Assembly (NCBI RefSeq): GCF_028502605.1
Contig: NC_079233.1
Coordinates: forward strand, 4,960,001 to 5,024,000
Reading direction: 5' to 3'
From: Trichoderma breve
Taxonomy: Eukaryota; Ascomycota; Sordariomycetes; Hypocreales; Hypocreaceae
DNA: 64,000 bases
In this document: one piece after another, positions 55,648 through 64,000 of the stretch
Layout of the letters: each line of letters opens with the position of its first letter
Position numbering within the stretch: position 1 is the stretch's first letter
Notes under the pieces: model-generated
The model's database searches: none
The model's input: only the letters and a program-made list of their open reading frames with translations
What the model was told of the DNA's origin: nothing
Made by a program: the position numbers and the translations under genes

Positions 55648-55983
55648 ACCCTCATCCCCCCTTGATTCCCCTTTGCCCATTCTTCCCATCCACATCTTCC
55701 AGACCAAACCAGAGCAAGCTTCTTCTCCAGCACACAGTGCCCACTATCACTACTTCTCTTATTCCAAGCCAATTCTACTTTTGCCTCTTAAGAGAAACCA
55801 ACCTTTCATCACTTCAAAGAATTCTTTTCACCTATCTTTCAAAACAATTCCAATTGGACATATATCCAACTCTCTCTTAACAACTACATCAACTACGACC
55901 CTATAAAGGCAATATACTCTCACCACGCCTTTACTTCTTTATTTTTTTTTTAAAAAAAAAAAAATATCACATACTCAGTCACC

Positions 55984-56388
55984 ATGTGCTTCGAAGAGTT
56001 CGCCCACTGCAGAATCTGCGGCTACACAGTCCAGCAGAAAGAATTCTGCCCCGACTACCGTCTTGAATGGGTCAAGGTCTTGATAGGCCAATCCAACAAG
56101 ACGCCGAAGCAGATTGGAGACGAATGCGGGAGATACGGAAATACCATCCACTTCTTCCCCTCCGAGAAATGCCCCAGTTGCGCTTGGAATCCGCCCCGTC
56201 CAGACCAAGTCGTCGACCACTGGGCCTGGGCTTATCACCAGAGTGTCGGGAAGTTCCCCGCAGAAAAACTTCCTAAGAAGTTTAACATCGTTGAGGGCGA
56301 AATATGCTCTTGTGGGTGTTATCAGGATTTACGGAAAGGGAAGGAGACAGGCGCCAAGGAGCCTCATTATCCTTCTCATTGGAAATGA
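55984..56388 (+). CDS. Small cysteine-rich protein, possible zinc binding
   Basis: 134 residues, no intron, starting MCFEEFAHCRICGYT at the first ATG after the TATA box. I do not recognise the family. It has ten cysteines (C2, C9, C12, C22, C48, C63, C66, C108, C110, C112): CRIC at 9-12 and CPSC at 63-66 make a possible zinc-ribbon pair, and CSCGC (108-112) a third cluster. There is no signal peptide, so disulfide-rich secretion is unlikely and metal binding or a cytosolic role is more plausible. The middle is aromatic and polar (VVDHWAWAYHQSVGKFP). Its promoter architecture (TATA box, ATG-free CT-rich leader) suggests strong or inducible expression. Function unknown; the composition is too ordered to be a chance frame. 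Confidence 0.75.
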   Translation: MCFEEFAHCRICGYTVQQKEFCPDYRLEWVKVLIGQSNKTPKQIGDECGRYGNTIHFFPSEKCPSCAWNPPRPDQVVDHWAWAYHQSVGKFPAEKLPKKFNIVEGEICSCGCYQDLRKGKETGAKEPHYPSHWK

Positions 56389-58393
56389 TTGGATTTGTCT
56401 CGTTTAGTGCTTTTGGGGGCTTTATCGTTTGATTATGTTTACTTTGGTTTTTGGCTTGGATATGGTCTAGTGTACAAGACAGATTGACCAGTGTGTTTTT
56501 TAGACAGTGTATGAATTAGTATAATTATAATAACTCTTGAATAATTATTTTGAAGATAATGTTCTTGTGCTGTTTACAATATCCGTCTCCCCTCTCTATG
56601 CATTCTTGTACAGTTATCCATTGAATGTCCATTCAGCATGTATCACGGATGCACGGTAGCACAACGTACCTAGTCTCGACTTTGTATATTCTAGTCATGT
56701 ACGGAGTAGCCGTAACATCACGAGTCACGATACTGGACCAGGGTAGGAAATCTCTATTTGGTGTCCAAAAGGGTAAGAATGGCTTCTCGCCAAAACGGCT
56801 CCCCGGCTGGCAAAAAGTGTGGGGGAGACCGACCAGGTGACTGTAAGACTGCATTCTTCACCGTACATGTACCCGTACACCCACGACCACCTATTGGTGC
56901 CAGATGTTTTGGTACATCAACCCCCTAGGGTCAAGTATCAGTATCGTGTAGAATCGGCGATTTCTCTTTCACGTTTCTTTCTTGTAAGACCGCAGACCGT
57001 TGACCTTCGACCTGAATATGCATGCAGCCCAGCTGTACTGTAGGGGGGGTCAGGTCTTGACACGTCGACCGCTGTCTGACATACATCCGAAAGAGTCGAG
57101 CAGCCCAAAAGAACCAAGCTTTTTTGATCTTGTGGCCAAAACCTCTGCATGCAGCAAGGGCACTTCATCCAGACTTGTGGCTTCGACGACCTACTGTAGC
57201 GTCTCACCCCGGCTCTCTCGTTTAGGCAAAGGGGGCTTCGCCGACGGCCATGTATGGATGGGAGGACAAGCCATGTCTCGTCGTTTCCGGCAGTAGCAGC
57301 AAGTCGACATGATCAAATCAATGCTAGCTAGGGGCGTCCAAGGTTGGCCCAACGCCCGGGGAGCGTGCAGAGGATGAGTACGGAGTGCATGGAATAATAG
57401 TTGGGGAAAATGGACACTCCCTCCGCAGGCCCGTGAGATGGGCATCCGATTTCCTCGGCTCCCCGCGTCGCGAGTGGACTCCCGCAGCACCTGTAGTATC
57501 AATATTAATATAAATATATATTAATTAGTGTGTAGGCTACTACTGTAGTATGGTAGCTATTCAATTTGTACAAGTCAGCGCCGAAAACTGCATGTTGAGC
57601 CGCACTGGTGAGGGGGTTTGCCGTAGGATTGGCTGCTTGGCACATGATGGCTTCGTGGAGAAGATGCAAAGGAACAGCCACCATCTGCATCACAGGTACT
57701 CGTACATTGTGGCTGCTTAAGCATAACGTGCATAAGTAAAGCAAGCCATGCATTCATTATTCTTGTACTGTGTTGTGTTGACGATTAAGCTCTTGGATGG
57801 GGGAGAGAATCGAGTTGAAGATATTGGGGGTTCATCTTTGGGGGTCACTTGGGGGGACGTTGCCTAATTTACTGAGCTTAGTAGAGCACCACGATAGTTA
57901 CATGTACCCTATGGTAGCAACTTACTCAACCCGCTGAACGTTTCTCCATTGTTACTCCGTAAAGTGTTCTCGACCCTTTCTCTCCTCCTCTTCTTCTTCT
58001 CTTCCCTCTTTTCCGTCCTACACGGGGGTCACCACCACCTAAAGTTCGATATCGGACCAGCCATTTTATATTTTATAGGGTAAGCATCACAGCGCCGAGC
58101 CCATGATGCCACTGCCCTGCGTGGTGCCCTGCGTGGGACAATCTCGCCCCCCCATTCACGATGGATCTCATCGAAGCCAAAGGAACAGGTCTTGGCCGAC
58201 GCTTGCGAGAATGGGGTAACTCTCGAGCTTTTAGATAAATACAACTCGACCGCGGCGCGGGGAAGCAGGCGACGGAATGTTGCGAATCGCCTCTGCTGAT
58301 TTTCTCCTTCTCTTCCTCTTCAACTGCTACCCCGCCATACAGTTCGTCTGAGAGAGCAACAATCATACAAAGGTAGCAAAATAGCGGCTCGCC
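56389..58393. promoter_or_regulatory. Long intergenic region
   Basis: About 2 kb with no supported gene. Contains GTACATGTAC at 56863, TACGGAGTA motifs at 56700-56708 and (reverse strand) 57953-57961, a related TACGGAGTG at 57379-57387, an AT island at 57500-57530, and a CT-rich stretch at 57976-58015 followed by a TATA-like TTTTATATTTTATA at 58064. The last part is the DAK1 promoter. Confidence 0.55.
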
Positions 58394-60381
58394 ATGTCGT
58401 GTATGTTCTTCTCCAGCCCTTTGCGCTTCTTACAATTCTAGAGATCTTAAACTCTGGCTAACATTAAAATTCATCTCAGCCAAGCATTTCGCCAACGAGC
58501 CTCTGGCTCTCGTCAATGCCGCCCTCCGCTCGGCCACCTACACCAACCCCTCCATTGGCTTTGATGCCGCGCAAAAGACCGTCTTTCTTCGCGATGCTGC
58601 TTCACAGCCTACCATTGCCCTGATCTCGGGCGGTGGTTCTGGCCACGAGCCCTCATTTGCGGGTTTTGTTGGCAAAGGCTTTCTAACCGCTGCTGTTGCC
58701 GGTTCTGTCTTCGCCTCTCCTTCTGCCGAGCAAGTCTTTCGCGCAATTCGCCGTGTAGGCGCGGAACAGCCACAGCGAGGCGTGCTAGTCTTAATTATGA
58801 ATTACACGGGAGACATGCTGCACTTTGGCATGGCTGTAGAAAAGGCTCGCGCTGAGGGCATCAAGACGGAGCTTTTGGTTGTGGGAGATGATGTTGGTGT
58901 TGGTCGGAAACGTGGAGGACGAATTGGCAGGAGAGGTCTGGCTGGAACAGTCCTCGTGCAAAAGATTGCGGCTGCTGCTGCTGCTCAGGGGTAAGTACTA
59001 AGTTCCATTTCACACAAATGGGTATGTATTGTTGAAAAGTGTTTCTGACTAGCGGATTTTCTTGCGGATAGACAATCTCTTGAGCAGGTGTCCCAGATCG
59101 CTAGCCTTGCTTCTGAGAACCTTGCCACTGTTGGCGCTTCTCTGGCTCATGTGCACGTTCCTGGCCGTGAAATCACCCCCGATGAGCTTGGCGATGAAAT
59201 TGAAATCGGCATGGGTATTCACAACGAGGAGGGTTTCGGTCGTGTTAAGACGACCTTGAAGGGTCTCGTTGAGACCATGCTTAAGCAGCTGCTCGACCAG
59301 TCCGACAGTGACCGCGCCTACATCAATGTCAAGTCTGGAGAAGAAGTGGTTGTCATGGTAAACAATCTCGGTGGTATCAGCCCCCTCGAGCTTGGTGCCA
59401 TCACAACGGAGGTTATCGACCAGCTCGATGCCTCTTACAAAGTCAAGCCGTCAAGGCTGCTTAGCGGCACATACATGACCAGCTTGAACGGCTTGGGCTT
59501 TAGCATTACGATTCTCAAGGTGGCGGATAAGGCTATTTTGCCTTTGATTGATGCTCCCGCCGATGCTGCTGGCTGGTCCCCAGCCGTCCGCCCTGAGAAC
59601 TGGGTTAACGGCATTGACACCACCAAGGCGGAGATCAAGGAGGATGCCCCATCCCAGGATGATTCAGCCCCCAGTAACCTTGACTGTAAGTTTTCCCGAC
59701 TTTGTCTCCCCTTTCGTGGAACCAAAAGGGGCGTGTAACTAACAAACCAAAATAGTGGACGCTACATTCACCATTTCCCGGCTACAGTCAGCTCTCAAGA
59801 GTCTCATTGTCGCAGAGCCCGAGGTAACCAAGTTTGATACCATTGTTGGCGACGGTGACTGCGGCCTCTGCCTCAAGACGGGCGCCGAGGCTGTCCTGAA
59901 GCATCTCGAAACCGTCTCCTCATCAGGGGACATTGACACAGTGCACTTTGTCCGAAACATTGCCCAAGTCATCGAGTCAAGTATGGATGGCACCTCAGGC
60001 GCCCTGTACGCCATCTTCGTCAACGCTCTTGCTTCGGGCCTTCAGGGCCAGGCTAGCAGCCAAAAGACCGCTGTCACCCCCAAGATTTGGGCTACCGCTC
60101 TTCAGGCGGCCCTCAAGAGCTTGGCCAGGTATACTCCTGCTCAGCCCGGCGACCGCACCGTGGTGGATGCGCTTGTGCCCTTCGTCAACACGCTGGCCGA
60201 GACGCTTGACGTTCAGAAGGCCGTCGAGGCCGCAAGGAAAGGCTCAGATTCTACAAAGGGCATGGAGGCCAGCCTGGGGCGATCAGTCTATGTCAATGCC
60301 GAGGGATGGAATGAGTGTCCCGACCCTGGCGCGTATGGCCTGGTTAAGCTGTTGGAAGGCTTCTTGGGTCACCTGAATTAG
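58394..60381 (+). CDS. DAK1: Dihydroxyacetone kinase (Dak1 type)
   Basis: Phosphorylates dihydroxyacetone (and glyceraldehyde) with ATP, linking glycerol use and methylglyoxal detoxification to glycolysis. Four exons, 58394-58400, 58480-58990, 59072-59685 and 59756-60381, give 585 residues. The first exon is just 7 nt (ATGTCGT). The N-terminal DhaK half has GGGSGHEPSFAGFVGKG and NYTGDMLHFGMAVEKA, whose His binds substrate covalently, and VGDDVGVGRK. The C-terminal DhaL half opens at SRLQSALKSLIVAEP and has the ATP/Mg site DTIVGDGDCGL and MDGTSGALY, then AGDRTVVDAL-type and GAYGL segments. Introns are 79, 81 and 70 nt with GT-AG ends; branch GGCTAACAT is visible in the first. Single-chain fusion of DhaK and DhaL is normal for eukaryotes. 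A 29-bp minisatellite begins 189 bp after the stop. Confidence 0.97.
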
Positions 60382-61165
60382 AGTAATTGTTGGGATGGTT
60401 GATAGATTATGCGGGAGAGTTGCTAGATGGAGAATGCACCCCGCCGCTGCTTAAGCTGTATATAGTAAAAAGAACTGAATATTTAAGCACCTTATTAACT
60501 CATCGAGTACTACTTTTGAAGAGGAACACCTCTTCAGCCAGCACCTGGTCTTTATTACCTACATAAATACAATAGCAGTTATAAAATAAATATAAATATA
60601 GTAGCAGTTAGTAGATAAATATAAATATGGTAGCAGTTAATAGATATATATAAATATAGTAGCAGTTAGTAGATAATTATAGATATAGTAGCAGTTATTA
60701 GAGAAATATAAATATAATAGCAGTCATCTGTAAAATGTAGATATAGCAGCTACTCCCTTTGTAGGCGTATGATTTAACTCGTGGGTGTTCGAAATCTGCT
60801 CAACCCAGGTATTATGTCGTATATCCACCATATTCTATCAAGGCCACAATGTACATCCACATCTGTTTTGCCGGCTATTTGTCCAGCCCAGCGGCGAAAC
60901 TCATCACGGCCAAGCAAGGCCTTGTGCCCTTTCTCCGTGCTAGTGCCTGCAATAGTCGAAAAGAAAAGCGCATGACGGCAAACATGGATCTGAATTCCGT
61001 CCCCGCTAAAGAGCCTCCACAACCACGCTCGCCTCGCCTGGGTTGGTCTCTTGTCAGAGTCAGACTCAAGATTTCCCCCCACGCCCCACCGGCCGGTCAA
61101 CTTCGTTTCGTTCCACGGCCATTCTCCATTTCTTCTTATTATCCGTCTGCCTGTTGTGGTGGAGG
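60382..61165. other. Convergent intergenic region with minisatellite
   Basis: Between the 3' ends of DAK1 and the DHDPS-family gene. Very AT-rich to about 60770 because of the minisatellite. No gene seen; frames at 60780-61170 overlap on both strands without domain content. Confidence 0.6.
60571..60745. repeat. 29-bp minisatellite, about six units
   Basis: Six head-to-tail units of 29 bp (first 30 bp) starting 60571, 60601, 60630, 60659, 60688 and 60717, each GTAGCAGTTA followed by an AT-rich half such as GTAGATAAATATAAATATA. Units differ at a few sites; the last is the most diverged. Noncoding, in the convergent 3' spacer after DAK1. Confidence 0.95.
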
Positions 61166-62155
61166 CTAAGCTAGTGCCTCTAGCTTCCTCTCCGTCTCAA
61201 CCAGCTCAGAAAAGCCCAGCAGCTGTGTCTCCAAGGCCTTGCCCTCGAGATAGGCACAAGGCTTTCGTGGCTCGCCGCCGTAGCTGTAATATCTCTTCAG
61301 CGCGGCCTTGACAGAGACAAAGCCGCCCTTGATAGCAGTCCAGTCTCCAGCAGCGACAACCCCTTGCAGCAGCGTCGCCTCCTCCGTCTTCCCTTCATTC
61401 CACAATCGCATAACCTCAGCACAGGCCTTGGGCGCCACATTGGCCAATCCCGCAATCACACCGTGCCCGCCCACGGACAGGGTCTGAATGGCAAAGTCGG
61501 CGCTACCGCCAAAGGTCCTGAAAGTCGTCCCACGTGTGCCGGCAACAACACGAGCCAGCTTGCCCGTGTTGCCGCAGGTCAGCTTAACGCCGACAATATT
61601 GGGATGCTGAGCCAAGGCCAAGATGGTATCCGAGCTGAGATCTAGCCCGCTGCACGCGCCTGGGAAGTTGTATATCAGAAGGGGGATTGGGCTAGCATCA
61701 GCCACTTCTCTGAAGTGACCCATTATGAGGTCTGTCGACAGCAAGCTTCCGTAATACGCCGGTGGCAGGACGAGAGCGTGTGTTCCTCCAGATGCGGCAG
61801 CCTCACGGCATAGCTGTATTGTCTCTCGCGTAGATTGACTGCCGCATCCGACAATAAGGGGCATATCACTTCTGCCAGCAGCATCGATGGTTGAACGAGT
61901 AATGCGGTTGACAAGCTGTCGCTCGGCGTGATCAAGATGGACAGCCTCGCCATTGGAGCCGTGCGTCACGATGCCCGTGACACCGGCCTCAACCAGGCGC
62001 TTGGCGTGTGCTGCTGTCGTCTCTTCGTCGATGGTATCTTCAGGAGTAAAGAATGCAACGGTAGGCACGTATAGGCCTGGCTGCAAGGGTGCGGTAGAGC
62101 TATGGCTTGAGCCATTGTGGTTGGAGAAGCCGTTAGCTTCTGTAGACGCTGTCAT
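61166..62155 (-). CDS. DHDPS/KDG aldolase family protein (class I aldolase)
   Basis: Intronless 329-residue TIM-barrel aldolase of the dihydrodipicolinate synthase/N-acetylneuraminate lyase family, which cleaves or forms pyruvate-derived keto acids through a Schiff base. Key residues are in place: Tyr162 in LLIYNFPGACSG, the Schiff-base Lys191 in GVKLTCGNTGKL, and the GSNGE motif (residues 67-70 region) replacing the bacterial GTTGE. GGSADFAIQTLSVGGHGVI and the following ANVAPKACAEVM also fit. Fungi lack lysine synthesis by the DAP route, so true DHDPS activity is unlikely. Better candidates are 4-hydroxy-2-oxoglutarate aldolase or L-threo-3-deoxy-hexulosonate aldolase of D-galacturonate use, whose sequence NFPG..SG and GVKLTCGN is similar; I cannot choose between them. 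Convergent with DAK1. Confidence 0.92.
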   Translation of the reverse strand: MTASTEANGFSNHNGSSHSSTAPLQPGLYVPTVAFFTPEDTIDEETTAAHAKRLVEAGVTGIVTHGSNGEAVHLDHAERQLVNRITRSTIDAAGRSDMPLIVGCGSQSTRETIQLCREAAASGGTHALVLPPAYYGSLLSTDLIMGHFREVADASPIPLLIYNFPGACSGLDLSSDTILALAQHPNIVGVKLTCGNTGKLARVVAGTRGTTFRTFGGSADFAIQTLSVGGHGVIAGLANVAPKACAEVMRLWNEGKTEEATLLQGVVAAGDWTAIKGGFVSVKAALKRYYSYGGEPRKPCAYLEGKALETQLLGFSELVETERKLEALA

Positions 62156-64000
62156 TGCGGCAAATGTGGAATGTGAACGTAGGTTAGATGGATGTTAGTG
62201 AACAAGAAGAGCGTTCCCTCCTGGAGCGCTATCGCCAGAATATGAGGAGAGCTAGACAGAGATTAAACAGCAAAGGCGTTTATATCAACAAAAATTCAAA
62301 ATGTTACATGGGGGCTTTATCATCAACATGGCGGCACACAACGGGGGCAGTGCCTGATATATACCACCACACCGCGAGCACCGATCCGACCTGGATCAAC
62401 ACCACTACACCAATGGCTGGCATCCCCAGATATCGGTATCGGAGCACCAGTAACGTGGACGTGAAGAGTGGCCGCGCTTCTGGCCGGATTCGTCCCCCCA
62501 CGGCAGACCCTGGAGATACTGTAGCGAGGCATGATCCGCTTCCCCCCACGGAAGAGAGAATGGCTCAACGGCTGGCGTTGCATAAAAGCCGGCATAAAAA
62601 ACGGCCATTCTCACCTCATAGAGGTACGTACCTGTACTCTCTCCAGACTCCATACATACATGGGGCAGCATGGAGAAGAAAAAAAATCAAAAGAAAAAAA
62701 AAGCTTCGCTTGCTACCCCACACAGCCAACTCGTCCCACGGGACCACTCCGTCAGCCATTGTCTGTGCCAGTTAACGCAGTCCAGCAGGTGTGTTGCTCC
62801 ACGGAGCTTTCCTGTAGCTAGTAGGCGTGGATCCCATGCGATCGGTCGGATCCCCCTACGACATTAGACCGGGGGTACGGGAGGGGACGGAAGCTTGGGG
62901 GAGGTGGGCTGAGCTGGGAGGGTGATCGCCCAAGGAGAAAATAGATGAAAGAGGAGGACCGAATGCGGGGGAGAGGCAGCCTGAGCTGTATCCGAATCGG
63001 CAGCCCCCTTCTTCTTCGTATTTGTTTGGGCGTGCGTCTGTACATGACCTGTAGTCGAGTGCTGCTAGCTGCTCACAAGCTCCTCGAGTCGGCCTTACAT
63101 TGCATCTGCTGAAGTGTTACCTGTACCACAGGCCAATTCCATGAAGCGGCGGATGTGACATTCCGCCAAGGGCAAGCATACATATGCACAAGGGCGCCCG
63201 TTAAATGCTCGCGCTGCTCCTTCGAAGTCGAGGGAGGCTCCACAAGCTCGAAAACCCAGAGACGGCTGGACGCCTGGCAAAGTACGGGGTAATGGAGCGT
63301 TTTTTTCCCTCTCCCTCTCCCTGTCCAGCCCTCTCCCTCTCCCTCTTCATACTGTACTGTTACCTGTACCCGTACTGTAGTTGTCCTGGTGCCCCTCCCT
63401 CCCATCCAAGTCCCCAAAAGGGCTGGCAAGACGCCCAAAGCCGGCCCCCAAAACAGGCTGCCGGCTCCCATTCTCGCGATGTAGCTGCGAGAAATCGGCG
63501 GGACCAGGACCTTGCTCGGATGGAGCCGTGCCTGGGGAGCTGTTTTCGTTACTCTAGACTTACCTAATCTCTGCTTGCCCTGGCCAGCGGTAGTCGTCCG
63601 GCAAGGGGGGCGCATCGCCGAGCTGTCGGAGTCTGCTCATAGCTTGTTGGTCTCCCGGGCCCCAAAGTCAAGTTGGATCCAGCTTAATATCATACCCCCT
63701 CCCCCACGCGCATCCAGCAGCTGCGGGAGTGCAGGGCCACAGCTAGCCAACGTGTACCAAGGCCAATAGAGCGGCAAAATGGTACATAGTATACCTCGCT
63801 GCCGTGCTCCGTCCTCTTTTTCTTGAATAGGTTAAAAACACGACCATGCCCCAGTCCCCCGAGGTCGCCTCTTCTGTTCCCTTTTTGCGTCAGCATCTTG
63901 TGGTGTCTTGTCGTCTCTCGGGTCTGGGGCTGTCGTCCTGCCACATGTGTGACGGAGCAACATGCGCCGTGAGCCCTGCTGAGCCGTTGTTTCTCGCAAG
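62156..64000. other. Gene-empty interval at the window end
   Basis: Promoter of the aldolase gene, then about 1.7 kb without a supported gene. CT-rich tract at 63301-63350 (CTCTCCCTCTCCC-type) and an A-rich run at 62682-62703. All frames are short and mutually antisense. A gene may begin beyond 64000. Confidence 0.55.

Larger units (their letters stand above)
54914..55983. promoter_or_regulatory. Intergenic region with long promoter and leader
   Basis: KRE33 3' region, a tandem 80-bp duplication, then a TATA box and a long CT- and A-rich leader of the small Cys-rich gene. A T10A13 stretch (55947-55969) precedes the start. From the TATA box to the start at 55984 I find no ATG on the plus strand. 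No other gene seen. Confidence 0.6.

Noticed and set aside
55469..55906. 145-aa plus-strand frame over the Cys-rich gene leader
   Set aside because: Ser/Thr/Pro/Phe composition from CT-rich DNA, opens on a non-ATG codon and ends before the real gene.

Overview
The window looks like a gene-dense chromosome arm of a filamentous ascomycete (Pezizomycotina, probably Hypocreales; Trichoderma is my best guess from protein style and promoter texture, but this is inference). Genes carry short introns of about 55-115 nt with GT-AG ends and a CTAAC/CTGAC-type branch site. The proteins are typical of fungi (OCH1-like mannosyltransferase, DUF3835-type URI, Spc7, filamentous-type Sac1), there are no operons, and one tRNA gene carries a nuclear-type intron.

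I support 21 protein genes and one tRNA gene; 19 of the protein genes lie between 3.2 and 56.4 kb. Layout: 1-3.2 kb shows no gene. 3.2-7.5 kb holds a conserved hypothetical gene divergent from mitochondrial isoleucyl-tRNA synthetase. 8.4-15.3 kb holds a 1234-aa tail-anchored-like protein and SAC1. 16-25.7 kb is sparser: a type II membrane protein, an acyltransferase-3 protein and an OCH1-like glycosyltransferase, separated by two gaps of 2.8 kb. 26.7-34.6 kb holds a Rab5-type GTPase, MIC60 and two convergent folylpolyglutamate synthase paralogs. 35.3-42.5 kb holds a double GFA-domain protein, a URI/prefoldin-like protein, tRNA-Val(AAC), a twin CX9C protein and RPS11. 42.9-54.9 kb holds Spc7/KNL1, Sym1/Mpv17, mS38/Cox24 and Kre33/NAT10. 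56-62.2 kb holds a small Cys-rich protein, dihydroxyacetone kinase and a DHDPS-family aldolase. 62.2-64 kb shows no gene.

Most genes are housekeeping and functionally unlinked, although many products are mitochondrial (IleRS, MIC60, both FPGS leaders, probably the CX9C protein, Sym1, mS38). Exon structures were worked out by hand from splice signals and reading-frame continuity; every spliced CDS below is an exact multiple of three. I do not see an undescribed multi-gene system (no selfish element, CRISPR, or clear biosynthetic cluster). The best second-look items are the convergent FPGS pair with one intronless copy, the recurring GTACATGTAC palindrome in spacers, the RPS11 start codon split by an intron, the 29-bp minisatellite after DAK1, and several conserved-looking proteins I could not assign.
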